Source: Enterobacter oligotrophicus (GTDB taxonomy: Bacteria; Pseudomonadota; Gammaproteobacteria; Enterobacterales; Enterobacteriaceae). Taken from it: 64,000 bases of DNA. The notes below the pieces were generated by a model, which was not told the DNA's origin, did no database searches, and was given only the letters and a program-made list of their open reading frames with translations. Positions within the stretch are counted from its first letter, which is position 1; the number at the start of each line of letters is the position of its first letter. The stretch lies in NCBI RefSeq assembly GCF_009176645.1, contig NZ_AP019007.1, positions 1,860,001 through 1,924,000 on the forward strand, given 5' to 3'. Positions 18,480 to 30,572 of this stretch are shown here, piece by piece. A program made the translations under genes and the position numbers.

Positions 18480-20375
18480 TTACGCGTCACCAAAACGACG
18501 ACGGCTCGCACCTTCTTCACGACGTGGGCCACGGTTTTCACGGCGTTCACCGGAGAAACGACGACCTTCACCACCACGACCTTCGCTACGACCGCCTTCA
18601 CGACGCTCGCCACCGAAACCGCGACCACCGCCACGACGTTCGCCACCACGGTCAGGGCGTGGCTGCGCATCGCCCAGCAGCTGCATGTTCATCGGCTTGT
18701 TCAGGATGCGGGTACGCGTAAAGTGCTGCAGAACTTCACCCGGCATGCCTTTTGGCAGTTCGATGGTAGAGTGAGTACCGAACAGCTTGATGTTACCGAT
18801 GTAACGGCTGCTGATATCGCCTTCGTTAGCAATCGCGCCAACGATGTGACGAACTTCAACACCATCATCACGGCCCACTTCAATGCGGTACAGTTCCATA
18901 TCGCCCGCGTCACGACGCTCACGACGTGGACGGTCTTCACCACCACGCTCTGGACGATCACCACGTGGACCACGATCGTTGCGGTCACCACGACGTTCGA
19001 AACGATCGTCACGGTCACGGAACTCACGCTTAGGACGCATCGGCGCATCTGGTGGAACGATGAGCGTACGTTCGCCCTGTGCCATTTTCAGCAGTGCTGC
19101 AGCCAGAGTTTCGATATCCAGCTCTTCGCCTTCAGCGGTCGGCTGAATCTGAGACAGCAGTGCACGGTACTGATCCAGATCGCTGCTTTCCAGCTGCTGC
19201 TGTACTTTCGCGGCGAATTTTTCCAGACGGCGTTTGCCCAGCAGTTCTGCGTTTGGCAGTTCAGCTTCTGGAATGGTCAGCTTCATGGTGCGTTCGATGT
19301 TACGCAGCAGACGACGCTCGCGGTTTTCAACAAACAGCAGCGCACGGCCAGCACGACCCGCACGACCGGTACGGCCGATACGGTGAACGTAAGACTCGGA
19401 ATCCATCGGGATGTCGTAGTTCACAACCAGGCTGATACGCTCAACGTCCAGACCACGTGCTGCCACGTCGGTTGCAATCAGGATATCCAGACGACCGTCT
19501 TTCAGACGCTCCAGCGTCTGCTCACGCAGAGCCTGGTTCATGTCGCCGTTCAGCGCTGCGCTGTTGTAGCCGCTACGCTCCAGTGCTTCAGCCACTTCCA
19601 GGGTCGCGTTTTTGGTACGAACGAAGATAATCGCCGCATCAAAATCTTCCGCTTCCAGGAAACGAACCAGCGCTTCGTTTTTACGCATGCCGTACACAGA
19701 CCAGTAGCTCTGGCTGATGTCCGGGCGAGTGGTAACGCTGGACTGAATGCGCACTTCCTGCGGCTCTTTCATGAAGCGGCGGGTAATGCGACGGATCGCT
19801 TCTGGCATAGTTGCAGAGAACAGAGCGGTCTGATGACCTTCCGGGATCTGCGCCATGATGGTTTCTACGTCTTCGATGAAGCCCATACGCAGCATTTCAT
19901 CTGCTTCATCCAGTACCAGACCGCTCAGTTTAGAGAGATCAAGCGTACCGCGCTTCAGGTGATCCAGCAGACGGCCCGGCGTACCGACAACAATCTGTGG
20001 ACCCTGACGCAGGGCGCGTAACTGCACGTCATAACGCTGGCCACCGTACAGGGCGACCACGTTTACACCGCGCATATGTTTAGAGAATTCCGTCATGGCT
20101 TCAGCAACCTGAACAGCCAGTTCACGGGTTGGAGCCAGAACGAGGATCTGCGGTGCACGCAGGTCCGGATCGATGTTATTCAGCAGCGGCAGCGAGAACG
20201 CTGCAGTTTTACCGCTACCAGTCTGGGCCATGCCCAGCACGTCACGACCAGAAAGCAGGTGTGGGATACACTCAGCCTGGATCGGAGATGGTTTTTCGTA
20301 ACCCAGATCGTTAAGGGCTTCAAGGATAGGAGCCTTCAGGCCCAGATCTGCAAAAGTGGTTTCGAATTCAGCCAT
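18480..20375 (-). CDS. deaD: DEAD-box RNA helicase DeaD (CsdA)
   Basis: Cold-shock ATP-dependent RNA helicase acting in 50S ribosome assembly and in the cold degradosome. Helicase core with Q motif near residue 26, AQTGSGKT (about 50), LDEADEM (about 155), SAT and HRIGRTGR; then an RNA-binding DbpA-like domain and an Arg/Gly-rich tail with repeated GERRE units. The ATG at 20375 (MAEFETTF) gives 631 residues and overlaps the yrbN stop; an upstream TTG at 20384 is also in frame but E. coli uses the ATG. Confidence 0.96.
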   Translation of the reverse strand: MAEFETTFADLGLKAPILEALNDLGYEKPSPIQAECIPHLLSGRDVLGMAQTGSGKTAAFSLPLLNNIDPDLRAPQILVLAPTRELAVQVAEAMTEFSKHMRGVNVVALYGGQRYDVQLRALRQGPQIVVGTPGRLLDHLKRGTLDLSKLSGLVLDEADEMLRMGFIEDVETIMAQIPEGHQTALFSATMPEAIRRITRRFMKEPQEVRIQSSVTTRPDISQSYWSVYGMRKNEALVRFLEAEDFDAAIIFVRTKNATLEVAEALERSGYNSAALNGDMNQALREQTLERLKDGRLDILIATDVAARGLDVERISLVVNYDIPMDSESYVHRIGRTGRAGRAGRALLFVENRERRLLRNIERTMKLTIPEAELPNAELLGKRRLEKFAAKVQQQLESSDLDQYRALLSQIQPTAEGEELDIETLAAALLKMAQGERTLIVPPDAPMRPKREFRDRDDRFERRGDRNDRGPRGDRPERGGEDRPRRERRDAGDMELYRIEVGRDDGVEVRHIVGAIANEGDISSRYIGNIKLFGTHSTIELPKGMPGEVLQHFTRTRILNKPMNMQLLGDAQPRPDRGGERRGGGRGFGGERREGGRSEGRGGEGRRFSGERRENRGPRREEGASRRRFGDA

Positions 20376-20448
20376 GTAGTACAAGTGCCTCGATATTAAT
20401 GGCGGCCAGTCTACTTAGCTCATCGTGAAAATGATTAGCAATTTTCAT
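20368..20448 (-). CDS. yrbN: Leader-type small protein YrbN
   Basis: 26-residue reading frame directly upstream of deaD, beginning [11 protein letters not shown] and ending VLHG. I recognise it as the counterpart of E. coli YrbN, nearly identical. Its stop TGA lies inside the first codons of deaD (ATGGCTGA), and the deaD SD GAGG is within yrbN, so translation of the two is probably coupled. Its own SD is weak. Function unknown; a regulatory role at deaD is an inference. Confidence 0.8.
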   Translation of the reverse strand: MKIANHFHDELSRLAAINIEALVLHG

Positions 20449-20555
20449 TGAAAAGTGTGAACCGGCTCAAAGTAGGTGTATTGACGAACAACAACGCCCT
20501 CACCAGTCAAGGTGATGGCAATCAAAAGATTACGGGCTGATGTTTATGTCGTCAG

Positions 20556-21440
20556 CTATTGCTGGTCCGATTCTGCCAGGTCATCTTGCTCCTGGCCCAA
20601 GAGCGATAATTCCAACAATGCATAACGGTGCTCAACGAAGTTGTGTACGTTGTTAGCAACCGCTAATTTGAACAGTGCCGTAGCGCTGTCCATATCCCCC
20701 AGACTTAGGTAATACTTACCTAAATAGAAGTTGGTTTCACTGAGATGCTCAGCGAGCGAGGTGTTATCCGTTGCGTCCGCCTTGAGGCGTTCCATCAGCG
20801 TTGATTCGCTAATGTTGCCCAGGTAGAACTCGACAATGTTCCATCCCCACTGTTCCTTGTCCGATTTCTCGAAGCGCTGTTTCAGTGCTTCTTTTGCCTG
20901 CTTCTCATCGAGCTTCTGCTCAACGATGTAAAGCCACAGGCTGCGGAAAGGATCATTAGGATCGTCTTGATAAAACGCCAGCAGATCATCTTGCGCTAAC
21001 TTATCACGACCGCCGTAATACAATGCGATACCGCGATTCAAGTGCGCGTAGTTGTAAGTTGGATCAAGCTCAAGTACAGAATCAAACGCTTCATAGGCAG
21101 CATCAAAATTGCCTGCCTGCGTTAAATAAATGCCTAAGTAATTGAATACTTCAGGCATATCAGGTCGGATTGCCAGCGCTTGTGAAAAATCATTCCGCGC
21201 TAATGCCCTCAGACCGAGACTATCATACAACACTCCGCGCTCATATAAAAGCTGTGCGCGTTCGTCATCGGTTAAAGCCCGACTGGCAAGAATTTGTTCC
21301 ATGCGTGCCAGAATCACTTCCTGCTGCAAAGTCGGTTGCAATGGCACTGCGAGGACTTCGCTCTTACGCCAGGCAGAGTTGCTGCATCCTGCCAGCGTTA
21401 AAGCTGTCGCAACGAAACACCAGCGCAAAAAAGGCTTCAT
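20556..21440 (-). CDS. nlpI: Lipoprotein NlpI (TPR adaptor)
   Basis: Outer-membrane lipoprotein and adaptor for the protease Prc and for peptidoglycan hydrolases such as MepS. Lipobox LAGC with lipidated Cys19; tetratricopeptide repeats through about residues 60-200. The start at 21440 (MKPFLRWCF) gives 294 residues, as in E. coli, and removes an unrelated in-frame extension. Lies between pnp and deaD, in the same direction as both. Confidence 0.96.
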   Translation of the reverse strand: MKPFLRWCFVATALTLAGCSNSAWRKSEVLAVPLQPTLQQEVILARMEQILASRALTDDERAQLLYERGVLYDSLGLRALARNDFSQALAIRPDMPEVFNYLGIYLTQAGNFDAAYEAFDSVLELDPTYNYAHLNRGIALYYGGRDKLAQDDLLAFYQDDPNDPFRSLWLYIVEQKLDEKQAKEALKQRFEKSDKEQWGWNIVEFYLGNISESTLMERLKADATDNTSLAEHLSETNFYLGKYYLSLGDMDSATALFKLAVANNVHNFVEHRYALLELSLLGQEQDDLAESDQQ

Positions 21441-21517
21441 TTCCCACTCCCGAAGACAACTATTGGATGAACGTCCTGTCCCCCGGCGGCTTAACAAGGC
21501 GTCCTGCCTGATAATAA

Positions 21518-21539
21518 GCCCTCCGCCGGAGCGGAGGGC
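21518..21539 (-). terminator. Hairpin between pnp and nlpI
   Basis: Perfect nine-base stem GCCCTCCGC/GCGGAGGGC with tetraloop CGGA, 12 bases past the pnp stop. The following minus-strand bases (TTATTATC) are only partly T-rich, so it may stabilise the pnp message or terminate partially. Confidence 0.65.
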
Positions 21540-21550
21540 AAATGGCAACC

Positions 21551-23689
21551 TTACTCGCCTTGCTGTTCTGCGGCCGGAGCTTCCGGCGCGGCAGCGGGCT
21601 GAGACTGCTCGGTCGCTTCTTTAATGCTCAGACGGATACGGCCCTGGCGATCAACTTCCAGAACTTTAACCGGCACTTCCTGACCCATCTGCAGGTAATC
21701 GGTCACTTTCTCAACGCGCTTGTCAGCGATCTGAGAGATGTGAACCAGACCTTCTTTACCGCCACCGATGGCAACGAATGCGCCAAAGTCAACGATACGG
21801 GTCACTTTACCATTGTAGATACGGCCCACTTCGATTTCTGCAGTGATTTCTTCGATGCGACGAATAGCGAATTTCGCTTTCTCGCCGTCGGTTGCTGCGA
21901 TCTTCACAGTACCGTCATCTTCGATTTCAATGGTGGTGCCGGTTTCTTCGGTCAGCGCACGGATAACAGAACCGCCTTTACCGATGACATCTTTGATCTT
22001 GTCTGGATTGATCTTGATGGTGTGGATACGTGGTGCGAATTCAGAGATATCGCCACGCGGCGCGTTGATCGCCTGTTCCATCACGCCCAGGATGTGCAGA
22101 CGCGCACCTTTAGCCTGGTTCAGCGCAACCTGCATGATCTCTTTGGTGATGCCTTCAATTTTGATATCCATCTGCAGCGCAGAGATACCGTCGCGGGAAC
22201 CCGCGACTTTGAAGTCCATATCGCCCAGGTGATCTTCGTCGCCCAGGATATCAGACAGAACAACAAAGTTGTCGCCTTCTTTCACCAGACCCATTGCGAT
22301 ACCCGCAACAGCGGCTTTGATTGGCACGCCTGCATCCATCAGCGCCAGAGAGGCACCACACACGGAAGCCATAGATGAAGAACCGTTGGATTCGGTGATT
22401 TCAGAAACCACACGAACGGTGTACGGGAATTTGTCTGCTTCTGGCATCACTGCCAGCACGCCGCGCTTCGCCAGACGACCGTGACCAATTTCACGACGCT
22501 TCGGCGAACCAACCATACCGGTTTCACCTACGGAGTACGGAGGGAAGTTGTAGTGGAACAGGAAGCTGTCAGTGCGCTCGCCCATCAGTTCGTCGATGAT
22601 CTGTGCGTCACGTGCCGTACCCAGGGTCGCGGTAACCAGCGCCTGCGTTTCACCACGGGTGAACAGCGCAGAACCGTGAGTACGTGGCAGTACGCCAGTA
22701 CGCACATCCAGACCACGGATCATGTCTTTTTCGCGACCATCGATACGCGGCTCGCCTGCCAGTACGCGGCTACGAACAACGTTTTTCTCGATAGCGTGCA
22801 GGATTTCGCCAATTTCGTTAGCATCCAGCGTTTCGTCTTCGGCAACCAGGGTCGCGGTCACTTCAGATTTGATCACATCAACCTGAGCATAACGCTCCTG
22901 TTTGTCAGTGATACGGTACGCATCGCTCAGGCGAGATTCGGCCAGTGCAGCAACGCGGGCGTTCAGCGCGTCGTTTGCCGCTTCTGGCTGCCAGTCCCAA
23001 CGTGGTTTACCGGCTTCTTTGACCAGGTCGTTGATGTTCTGGATAACAATCTGCTGCTGGTCGTGGCCAAATACCACAGCGCCCAGCATCTGGTCTTCGC
23101 TCAGCAGTTCCGCTTCGGATTCAACCATCAGCACTGCCGCTTCAGTACCGGCAACCACCAGGTCCAGCTTACTTTCTTTCAGCTCTTCCTGAGTCGGGTT
23201 CAGCACGTACTGGTCGTTGATGTAACCGACGCGCGCAGCACCGATTGGGCCGTTGAACGGGATACCAGACAGAGACAGGGCTGCGGATGCACCGATCATT
23301 GCAACGATGTCCGGGTTAACCTGAGGGTTAACGGAAACAACGGTCGCGATAACCTGTACTTCGTTCACGAAGCCTTCCGGGAACAGCGGACGAACCGGGC
23401 GGTCAATCAGACGCGCGATCAGGGTTTCGCCTTCGCTTGGACGGCCTTCGCGACGGAAGAAGCCACCAGGGATTTTACCGGCAGCGTAAGTACGCTCCTG
23501 GTAGTTAACGGTCAGCGGGAAGAAGTCCTGACCTGGTTTTGCTTTTTTCTGGCCAACAACGGTCACGAAAACCGCAGTGTCATCCATGCTTACCATAACA
23601 GCAGCAGTAGCCTGACGTGCCATCATGCCGGTTTCCAGCGTGACGGTATGCTGACCATACTGGAATTTACGAACGATCGGATTCAGCAA
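21551..23689 (-). CDS. pnp: Polynucleotide phosphorylase Pnp
   Basis: 3'-5' phosphorolytic exoribonuclease of the RNA degradosome. 712 residues: two RNase PH domains, a helical linker, then KH ([15 protein letters not shown]) and S1 ([19 protein letters not shown]) RNA-binding domains and an Ala/Pro/Glu-rich tail. The start codon is TTG at 23689, as in E. coli; the frame gives [10 protein letters not shown]. The long structured leader fits the known autoregulation through RNase III cleavage. Confidence 0.97.
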   Translation of the reverse strand: MLNPIVRKFQYGQHTVTLETGMMARQATAAVMVSMDDTAVFVTVVGQKKAKPGQDFFPLTVNYQERTYAAGKIPGGFFRREGRPSEGETLIARLIDRPVRPLFPEGFVNEVQVIATVVSVNPQVNPDIVAMIGASAALSLSGIPFNGPIGAARVGYINDQYVLNPTQEELKESKLDLVVAGTEAAVLMVESEAELLSEDQMLGAVVFGHDQQQIVIQNINDLVKEAGKPRWDWQPEAANDALNARVAALAESRLSDAYRITDKQERYAQVDVIKSEVTATLVAEDETLDANEIGEILHAIEKNVVRSRVLAGEPRIDGREKDMIRGLDVRTGVLPRTHGSALFTRGETQALVTATLGTARDAQIIDELMGERTDSFLFHYNFPPYSVGETGMVGSPKRREIGHGRLAKRGVLAVMPEADKFPYTVRVVSEITESNGSSSMASVCGASLALMDAGVPIKAAVAGIAMGLVKEGDNFVVLSDILGDEDHLGDMDFKVAGSRDGISALQMDIKIEGITKEIMQVALNQAKGARLHILGVMEQAINAPRGDISEFAPRIHTIKINPDKIKDVIGKGGSVIRALTEETGTTIEIEDDGTVKIAATDGEKAKFAIRRIEEITAEIEVGRIYNGKVTRIVDFGAFVAIGGGKEGLVHISQIADKRVEKVTDYLQMGQEVPVKVLEVDRQGRIRLSIKEATEQSQPAAAPEAPAAEQQGE

Positions 23690-23833
23690 AATTCTGTCCT
23701 TTCTTAAATGTTTGACAGCACACCACCGGTGTGCTGACGATTTAACCCGACCTTCTTCGCATCCTCGCGACTAATGACAACCGACACCCCCATGGGTGAA
23801 GCCTCTCATTAGCCGCGCGAACCTCTGCAATGA
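23690..23833 (-). promoter_or_regulatory. RNase III-type structured leader of pnp
   Basis: Two stems are visible. One pairs CGCG and CTAATGA (23766-23777) with TCATTAG and CGCG (23806-23817) and contains CACCC-CCAT-GGGTG. The other is CAGCACACC-ACC-GGTGTGCTG (23716-23736). In E. coli RNase III cuts such a stem and Pnp then represses its own message. Confidence 0.75.
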
Positions 23834-23839
23834 AGATCA

Positions 23840-23848
23840 TTTATAGCA
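23840..23848 (-). promoter_or_regulatory. Extended -10 of the pnp-proximal promoter
   Basis: On the minus strand TGCTATAAA is an extended -10 element. Transcription would start near 23833 and give a leader of about 144 bases. E. coli has a second pnp promoter in the same place between rpsO and pnp. Confidence 0.5.
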
Positions 23849-23888
23849 ACAATACAATAGTTTCCAGTGAATTGCTGCCGTCTGGTTG

Positions 23889-23915
23889 AAAAAAGGGGCC
23901 ATCAGGCCCCCTTTT
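23889..23915 (-). terminator. Terminator between rpsO and pnp
   Basis: Stem AAAAGGGGCC/GGCCCCCTTTT (one bulged C) with loop ATCA, 17 bases beyond the rpsO stop, followed by a minus-strand T-run. In E. coli the matching rpsO terminator allows partial read-through into pnp. The plus-strand reading also ends in TTTT. Confidence 0.88.
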
Positions 23916-23931
23916 CTGAAACTCGCAAGAC

Positions 23932-24303
<372 letters not shown>

Positions 24304-24309
24304 GGCGAT

Positions 24310-24338
24310 ATTCTACTCGTCTCCCCTGCTTATCGCAA
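24310..24338 (-). promoter_or_regulatory. rpsO P1 promoter
   Basis: TTGCGA (24338-24333) and TAGAAT (24315-24310) on the minus strand with 17-base spacing; predicted start about 24303. It lies between the truB stop and rpsO, as in E. coli. Confidence 0.8.
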
Positions 24339-24356
24339 GGTGAGCTGTTATCGCCG

Positions 24357-25307
24357 TTAGCCTTCGACCGGATATTCAACGACCAGACGGCGCGGAGCAA
24401 CGCGCCCTTCGCCGTCCATTTCACCCATGCCGATAAACTTACCCTCATCACCTTCAGTCACGCGAACCAGGCCGTCAAGCGGCGCTCCCGTCGTGCGAAC
24501 CGGATTTCCGTTCTTAAAGTAAACGGACGATGTTAAAGGAAGATTAACAACCGGGAAGTCCGCCGCCGGGCTGTCCATCGGCATCAGCAATGGATCAAGC
24601 AAATCTGCCGGCGCAATCCCCTGCTCTTCTGCCTGTTCAACCAGCGCGCGAAGATGCTCAAGGGTCACCATCCGCTCGACCGGATATTTGCTGACCGCCA
24701 GACGACGCAGGTAAATCACATGCGCGCCGCAGCCCAGCTTTTCACCCAGATCGTCAATGATGGTCCGGATATAGGTCCCTTTCGAACAGTGCACTTCCAG
24801 CTCCAGCTCATCACCTTCGTGGCGAATAAAGAGCAGTTCATACACGGTAATTGGACGGGCTTCACGCGGGACATCAATGCCCTGACGCGCATATTCGTAG
24901 AGTTTTTTACCCTGATATTTCAGTGCCGAATACATCGACGGCACCTGCAGCGTGTCACCACGGAAGCTCTCCAGCGCAGCATCAAGTTGCTCTGCACTGA
25001 AGGTGACCGGACGCTCTTCCACCACCTGTCCATCAGCATCCGAAGTATCCGTACGCTGACCTAACCTGGCGATAACGCGATAACGCTTATCGGAATCCAG
25101 CAGGTACTGGGAGAACTTTGTCGCCTCTCCCAGACAGATCGGCAGCATACCGGTCGCCAGCGGGTCCAGCGCGCCCGTGTGACCTGCGCGGTTGGCATTA
25201 AAAATACGCTTCACTTTTTGCAGCACGTCGTTGCTGGATGCGCCCTGCGGTTTATCCAGCAGCAGCACGCCATGCACGTCACGACCGCGACGACGAGGAC
25301 GACTCAT
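24357..25307 (-). CDS. truB: tRNA pseudouridine-55 synthase TruB
   Basis: Makes pseudouridine-55 in the T-loop of all elongator tRNAs. The catalytic Asp48 is in [14 protein letters not shown]. 316 residues with a C-terminal PUA domain. The ATG shares one base with the rbfA stop (TGATG), indicating translational coupling within the metY-rpsO block. Confidence 0.96.
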   Translation of the reverse strand: MSRPRRRGRDVHGVLLLDKPQGASSNDVLQKVKRIFNANRAGHTGALDPLATGMLPICLGEATKFSQYLLDSDKRYRVIARLGQRTDTSDADGQVVEERPVTFSAEQLDAALESFRGDTLQVPSMYSALKYQGKKLYEYARQGIDVPREARPITVYELLFIRHEGDELELEVHCSKGTYIRTIIDDLGEKLGCGAHVIYLRRLAVSKYPVERMVTLEHLRALVEQAEEQGIAPADLLDPLLMPMDSPAADFPVVNLPLTSSVYFKNGNPVRTTGAPLDGLVRVTEGDEGKFIGMGEMDGEGRVAPRRLVVEYPVEG

Positions 25308-25711
25308 CAGTCCTCCTTGCTGTCGTCCGCCGGGTTAACACGACGCTCATCGTCATGTTTCACCACGCTGGTTACCAGGTTGGACATGCGCATACCTTCG
25401 ACCAGCGAGTTGTCGTAGAAGAAGGTCAGCTCAGGCACGATACGCAGGCGCATCGCTTTACCGAGCAGAGAGCGGATGAAGCCAGAGGCTTCCTGCAGCG
25501 CTTTAATGCCATTTTTCACTGCCGCTTCGTCCTGATCGTTCAGGAAGGTCACGAATACTTTGGCATATGCCAGGTCACGGGACATTTCTACGCCAGACAC
25601 GGTGGTCATCATGCCGAGACGTGGGTCTTTAATTTCGCGTTGCAGGATAAGAGCGATCTCTTTTTGCATTTCCTGCGCTACGCGCTGCGGGCGACCAAAT
25701 TCTTTCGCCAT
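25307..25711 (-). CDS. rbfA: 30S ribosome-binding factor RbfA
   Basis: Late 30S maturation factor needed for 16S 5' processing and growth in the cold. KH-like fold; the start at 25711 ([19 protein letters not shown]) gives 134 residues, as in E. coli, with GGAG upstream (a further upstream in-frame start has no match). The C-terminal tail is acidic ([15 protein letters not shown]). Confidence 0.95.
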   Translation of the reverse strand: MAKEFGRPQRVAQEMQKEIALILQREIKDPRLGMMTTVSGVEMSRDLAYAKVFVTFLNDQDEAAVKNGIKALQEASGFIRSLLGKAMRLRIVPELTFFYDNSLVEGMRMSNLVTSVVKHDDERRVNPADDSKED

Positions 25712-25727
25712 AATAAATTCTCCAGAC

Positions 25728-25752
25728 AAAAAAGGGGCTAAAGCCCCTTTTT
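25728..25752 (-). terminator. Terminator-like hairpin between infB and rbfA
   Basis: AAAAAGGGGCT/AGCCCCTTTTT stem with a two-base loop and a minus-strand T-run, only 17 bases upstream of the rbfA start. Since rbfA belongs to the operon, it probably attenuates or protects rather than stops all transcription. Confidence 0.7.
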
Positions 25753-25761
25753 GAAATTATT

Positions 25762-25790
25762 GCCGGGTGGCGCTTCGCTTACCCGGCCTA
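25762..25790. repeat. REP element between infB and rbfA
   Basis: Single REP unit, GCCGGGTGGCGC with ACCCGGC and the CCTAC tail, located between the infB stop and the terminator-like hairpin. Confidence 0.88.
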
Positions 25791-25817
25791 CGCTAGTTCA
25801 TCTTCTGTGGACGAAGA

Positions 25818-28505
25818 TTACGCGATGGTACGCTGGATTTCGATGATCTCGAACACTTCGATCATATCGCCAACGCGAACGTCGTTGTAGTTCTTCACAC
25901 CGATACCACATTCCATGCCGTTACGGACTTCGTTAACGTCATCTTTGAAGCGGCGCAGGGATTCCAGCTCACCTTCGTAGATAACCACGTTGTCACGCAG
26001 TACGCGGATTGGGTTGTGGCGCTTAATCGTACCTTCGGTAACCATACAGCCCGCGATCGCACCGAATTTCGGTGATTTAAACACGTCACGTACTTCAGCC
26101 AGGCCGATGATCTGCTGTTTCAGCTCAGGCGACAGCATGCCGCTCATCGCTGCTTTCACTTCGTCGATCAGGTTATAGATGACGGAGTAGTAACGCAGAT
26201 CCAGACTTTCAGCGTCGATAACTTTACGCGCAGAGGCGTCAGCACGAACGTTGAAGCCAACCAGGATGGCGTTGGACGCTGCAGCCAGGGTCGCGTCGGT
26301 TTCGGTGATACCACCTACGCCGGAGCCGATAATCTTCACTTTCACTTCGTCCGTAGACAGTTTCAGCAAGGAGTCGGAGATCGCTTCCACAGAACCCTGA
26401 ACGTCAGCTTTCAGAACGATATTCACTTCGTGAACTTCGCCCTCGGTCATGTTCGCAAACATGTTTTCGAGTTTAGATTTCTGCTGACGAGCCAGTTTAA
26501 CTTCACGGAATTTGCCCTGACGATACAGTGCAACTTCGCGCGCTTTCTTCTCGTCACGCACAACGGTCACTTCGTCACCGGCAGCCGGAACACCGGACAG
26601 ACCCAGGATTTCCACTGGAATGGACGGACCCGCTTCCAGCACTTCCTGACCCAGTTCGTTACGCATCGCACGAACACGACCGTATTCAAAACCACACAGA
26701 ACGATGTCGCCTTTGTTCAGCGTACCTTCGCGAACCAGAACGGTTGCAACCGGACCACGACCTTTATCCAGGAAGGATTCGATAACCGCGCCGCTCGCCA
26801 TACCTTTACGAACCGCTTTCAGCTCCAGGACTTCAGCCTGCAGCAGAATAGCGTTCAGCAGGTCGTCGATACCGGTACCCGCTTTTGCTGATACAGGAAT
26901 GAACTGCGCTTCGCCGCCCCACTCTTCCGGCATAACACCGTACTGAGACAGTTCGTTCTTCACGCGATCCAGATCGGCTTCTGGCTTATCGATTTTGTTG
27001 ACTGCAACAACCAGAGGCACCTGCGCCGCTTTCGCGTGCTGGATAGCTTCGATGGTCTGCGGCATCACGCCGTCGTCTGCTGCAACAACCAGTACAACGA
27101 TATCCGTTGCCTGAGCACCACGAGCACGCATTGAGGTGAACGCGGCGTGGCCTGGGGTATCCAGGAAGGTGATCATGCCGTTTTCAGTTTCTACGTGGTA
27201 AGCACCGATATGCTGGGTAATACCACCCGCTTCGCCGGATGCCACTTTAGTAGAACGAATGTAGTCAAGCAGAGAGGTTTTACCGTGGTCAACGTGGCCC
27301 ATGATGGTCACCACTGGCGCACGCGGTTCAGCCGCAGCACCGGTATCACGGTCGCTCATGACTGCTTCTTCCAGCTCGTTTTCACGACGCAGGATAACTT
27401 TGTGGCCCATCTCTTCGGCAACCAGCTGTGCGGTTTCCTGGTCGATGACCTGGTTGATGGTCGCCATTGCGCCCAGCTTCATCATCGCTTTGATGACCTG
27501 AGAGCCTTTAACCGCCATCTTGTTCGCCAGATCGCCAACGGTGATGGTTTCGCCAATCACAACGTCACGGTTAACAGCCTGAGCTGGCTTCTGGAAGCCC
27601 TGCTGCAGTGCGGAACCTTTACGCTTACCGCCTTTACCACCGCGAACGGCAGCACGTGCTTCTTCACGGTCAGCTTTAGATTCAGCGTGCTTGTTGCCTT
27701 TTTTCGCCGGGCGTGCCGCTTTCGCGTTGCGACCACGGCCACGGCCGCCTTCTACTTCACGGTCGTTGTCGTCTTCAGCCTGACGCGCATGCTGAGAAGT
27801 GGTCACGTGATAGTCGCTGTTGTCTTCAGACGGTTCAGCGGTATTCACACCGTTCTTCTCGTTTTCTTCAGCCATACGGCGCGCTTCTTCAGCGACACGG
27901 CGAGCTTCTTCTTCGAGTTTGCGGCGTGCCTCTTCTTCCGCTTTACGCTTCAGCTCGGCAGCTTCATTTTCACGGCGGGCTTTTTCAGCCTGGGCGGTTT
28001 TGGTCATTTCGTCGGTCTGTTGATTGCTCACTTTGTCTTTTTCCGCAGCTTCACGCTTCACTTTATCACTTGCGTCGCGTTTCGCTTTTTCTGCGGCCTC
28101 ACGTTCAGCTTTTAATTCTGCTTCACGTTTGGCAGTTGCTTCTGCCTCACGCTGAGCTTGTTCTTCCGCTTCACGCTGTGCCTGCTCTTCCGCAGCAAGG
28201 CGTTCTGCCTCTTGCGGATCACGTTTTACAAAGGTGCGTGTCTTGCGGACTTCAATTTGTACCGATTTGCTTTTGCCACCAGTACCAGGGATGTTCAACG
28301 TGCTGCGCGTTTTGCGCTGCAGCGTCAGCTTGTCAGGCGTAGAACCGTGTTCACGGTTCAGATGCGCTAACAAGGTTTGTTTTTCTTGCGCGGTTACCGA
28401 GTCATCAGCAGCCTTCGGGATCCCTGCATCAGCAAATTGCTGTACCAGGCGGTCCACGGAGGTCTGAATCTCAGCAGCCAGCGATTTTACAGTTACATCA
28501 GTCAT
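25818..28505 (-). CDS. infB: Translation initiation factor IF-2
   Basis: GTPase that brings initiator tRNA to the 30S subunit. 895 residues: N-terminal domain, a long Ala/Glu/Lys/Arg-rich helical linker (about 95-215), then the G domain (P-loop GHVDHGKT near 402, NKID, SAKAG) and the C-terminal fMet-tRNA-binding domains. Internal GTG (28031, residue 159) and ATG (28007, residue 167) codons correspond to the E. coli starts of the shorter IF2 forms; their use here is inferred. Follows nusA by 24 bases. Confidence 0.97.
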   Translation of the reverse strand: MTDVTVKSLAAEIQTSVDRLVQQFADAGIPKAADDSVTAQEKQTLLAHLNREHGSTPDKLTLQRKTRSTLNIPGTGGKSKSVQIEVRKTRTFVKRDPQEAERLAAEEQAQREAEEQAQREAEATAKREAELKAEREAAEKAKRDASDKVKREAAEKDKVSNQQTDEMTKTAQAEKARRENEAAELKRKAEEEARRKLEEEARRVAEEARRMAEENEKNGVNTAEPSEDNSDYHVTTSQHARQAEDDNDREVEGGRGRGRNAKAARPAKKGNKHAESKADREEARAAVRGGKGGKRKGSALQQGFQKPAQAVNRDVVIGETITVGDLANKMAVKGSQVIKAMMKLGAMATINQVIDQETAQLVAEEMGHKVILRRENELEEAVMSDRDTGAAAEPRAPVVTIMGHVDHGKTSLLDYIRSTKVASGEAGGITQHIGAYHVETENGMITFLDTPGHAAFTSMRARGAQATDIVVLVVAADDGVMPQTIEAIQHAKAAQVPLVVAVNKIDKPEADLDRVKNELSQYGVMPEEWGGEAQFIPVSAKAGTGIDDLLNAILLQAEVLELKAVRKGMASGAVIESFLDKGRGPVATVLVREGTLNKGDIVLCGFEYGRVRAMRNELGQEVLEAGPSIPVEILGLSGVPAAGDEVTVVRDEKKAREVALYRQGKFREVKLARQQKSKLENMFANMTEGEVHEVNIVLKADVQGSVEAISDSLLKLSTDEVKVKIIGSGVGGITETDATLAAASNAILVGFNVRADASARKVIDAESLDLRYYSVIYNLIDEVKAAMSGMLSPELKQQIIGLAEVRDVFKSPKFGAIAGCMVTEGTIKRHNPIRVLRDNVVIYEGELESLRRFKDDVNEVRNGMECGIGVKNYNDVRVGDMIEVFEIIEIQRTIA

Positions 28506-28529
28506 GCTGTTCCTTCCTGCTACAGTTTA

Positions 28530-30032
28530 TTACGCTTCGTCGCCGAACCAGCAAATATTACGTGCGGCCATGATGAGTTCGCCGGCTTTCTCGTCGGTTA
28601 AACCTTCGATATCAGCCAGGTCATCAACGCCTTGCTCAGCGAGATCTTCCAGCGTACAAACACCACGGGCAGCCAGCTTGAACGCAATCGCACGATCAAG
28701 ACCTTCCAGATTCAGCAGGTCATCAGCCGGCTTCTTATCGCCAAGGCTTTCTTCCTGAGCCAGTGCCAGGGTGGTCAGTGCGTTTTTAGCGCGTTCACGC
28801 AGGGCTTCAACGGTTGGCTCATCCAGACCGTCAATTTCCAGCAGCTCTTTCATTGGCACGTAGGCCAGTTCTTCCAGCGTAGAGAAACCTTCTTCAACCA
28901 GAACAGTGGCGAAGTCTTCGTCAATGTCGAGGTACTTAGTGAAGGTATCGATCGCCGCGTGGGCTTCAGCCTGGTGCTTGGCCTGCAGGTCATCAACGGT
29001 CATCACGTTGAGTTCCCAGCCGCTCAGCTGTGACGCCAGACGAACGTTCTGACCGTTACGGCCAATCGCCTGCGCCAGGTTGCCCGCTTCAACAGCGATA
29101 TCCATGGTGTGTTTGTCTTCGTCGACAACGATAGACGCCACATCCGCCGGAGCCATTGCGTTGATCACGAACTGCGCCGGGTTGTCGTCCCACAGAACGA
29201 TATCGATACGCTCGCCGCCCAGCTCGGTAGAAACCGCCTGAACGCGCGCGCCACGCATACCGACGCAAGCACCAACCGGATCGATACGCTTGTCGTTGGT
29301 TTTCACCGCGATTTTCGCACGGGAACCCGGATCGCGAGCCGCAGCTTTGATCTCGATAACTTCTTCGCCGATTTCCGGTACTTCGATACGGAACAGTTCA
29401 ACCAGCATTTCTGGTTTAGAACGGGTCACGAACAGCTGTGCGCCACGCGCTTCAGGGCGCACGGCATACAGCACACCGCGGATACGGTCGCCTGGGCGGA
29501 AGTTTTCACGCGGCAGCATGTCTTCACGCAGGATCACGGCTTCAGCGTTACCCGGCATCCCTTCGGATTTGATCTCCAGAGAGATGTTGTCGCGGTTCAC
29601 TTTCTTCACCACACCGGTGATGATTTCGCCTTCCTGATCGCGGAACTGATCGACAACCAGCGCGCGCTCGGCTTCGCGCACTTTCTGCACGATAACCTGT
29701 TTAGCGGTCTGCGTGGTGATACGGTCGAAGGTCACAGATTCAATCTGATCTTCAACGTACTCGCCCACGTTCAGGCTTTCGTCTTCGAAACGTGCGGCTT
29801 CCAGCGTGATCTCTTTGGTCGGCTGGGTCACTTCTTCAACGATTACCCAACGACGGAATGTATCGAAGTCACCGCTTTTGCGATCGATTTCTACGCGAAC
29901 ATCGATCTCTTGTTCGTATTTTTTCTTGGTTGCCGTAGCCAGGGCACTTTCCAGCGCTTCGAAAATCTTCTCACGCGGCAGTGATTTCTCGTTGGAGACG
30001 GCTTCAACAACAGCCAAAATTTCTTTGTTCAT
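28530..30032 (-). CDS. nusA: Transcription termination/antitermination factor NusA
   Basis: RNA-polymerase-binding factor for pausing, termination and antitermination. 500 residues in the order N-terminal polymerase-binding domain, S1 (about 135-200), two KH domains ([20 protein letters not shown]) and two acidic C-terminal repeats (about 365-425 and 440-495). Part of the metY-rimP-nusA-infB operon, which E. coli NusA autoregulates. Confidence 0.97.
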   Translation of the reverse strand: MNKEILAVVEAVSNEKSLPREKIFEALESALATATKKKYEQEIDVRVEIDRKSGDFDTFRRWVIVEEVTQPTKEITLEAARFEDESLNVGEYVEDQIESVTFDRITTQTAKQVIVQKVREAERALVVDQFRDQEGEIITGVVKKVNRDNISLEIKSEGMPGNAEAVILREDMLPRENFRPGDRIRGVLYAVRPEARGAQLFVTRSKPEMLVELFRIEVPEIGEEVIEIKAAARDPGSRAKIAVKTNDKRIDPVGACVGMRGARVQAVSTELGGERIDIVLWDDNPAQFVINAMAPADVASIVVDEDKHTMDIAVEAGNLAQAIGRNGQNVRLASQLSGWELNVMTVDDLQAKHQAEAHAAIDTFTKYLDIDEDFATVLVEEGFSTLEELAYVPMKELLEIDGLDEPTVEALRERAKNALTTLALAQEESLGDKKPADDLLNLEGLDRAIAFKLAARGVCTLEDLAEQGVDDLADIEGLTDEKAGELIMAARNICWFGDEA

Positions 30033-30060
30033 CGCGGGCTTTTCACCTCAATCCAGACTG

Positions 30061-30513
30061 TTAAAAGTGGGGAACCAGGTTCGCCTTCTGGATATTACTC
30101 AGCGCGAACACTTCATCTTTGCCTTCGACTGCCACTGTGATCATTTCACCATCAACGGCTTTGATAATTCCCTGCCATTTACGGCGGTTCTGTACGGCCA
30201 TACGCAGAACGAGAGCCACTTCTTCACCGGTAAAGCGCACATAGTGCTCGGCCGTGAACATCGGGCGATCGAGGCCAGGTGAGGAAACTTCCAGGTTGTA
30301 CGCAACGGTAATCGGGTCTTCAACATCAAGAACCGCACTCACCTGGTGGCTAACATCAGCACAATCATCAACATTGATGCCATCTTCACTATCAATATAG
30401 ATGCGCAGCGTCGATGTGCGGCCGCGAACGAATTCGATGCCGACCAGTTCGTAGCCCAGTGCTTCGACCGGTGCAGTAATCATCTCTGTTAATTTTTGCT
30501 CTAATGTGGACAA
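30061..30513 (-). CDS. rimP: Ribosome maturation factor RimP
   Basis: 30S assembly factor. The start is TTG at 30513 ([11 protein letters not shown] follows), giving 150 residues as in E. coli; an upstream TTG at 30525 would insert a four-residue GVG-type extension, and the GGGGGTGGG purine run there is better read as the SD. Both the N-terminal alpha/beta domain ([13 protein letters not shown]) and the C-terminal SH3-like domain are intact. Confidence 0.94.
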   Translation of the reverse strand: MSTLEQKLTEMITAPVEALGYELVGIEFVRGRTSTLRIYIDSEDGINVDDCADVSHQVSAVLDVEDPITVAYNLEVSSPGLDRPMFTAEHYVRFTGEEVALVLRMAVQNRRKWQGIIKAVDGEMITVAVEGKDEVFALSNIQKANLVPHF

Positions 30514-30530
30514 GCCCACCCCCAAGACAT

Positions 30531-30550
30531 AAAAAAAGGGCGTAAAGCCC
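30531..30550 (-). terminator. Weak hairpin with T-run upstream of rimP
   Basis: GGGC-GTAAA-GCCC followed on the minus strand by seven T residues. With the stronger hairpin at 30573 it makes two tandem attenuating sites between metY and rimP. Confidence 0.6.
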
Positions 30551-30572
30551 AGTTATTCTGTAGTCAGATAAC

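Noticed and set aside
18378..20021. 547-codon plus-strand open frame rich in Thr, Phe and Ala
   Set aside because: It is the antisense shadow of deaD; the skewed composition comes from reading that gene backwards, and there is no ribosome site or family resemblance.
22481..23707. 408-codon plus-strand open frame
   Set aside because: Antisense to pnp, with no start signals; a frame left open by strong codon bias.
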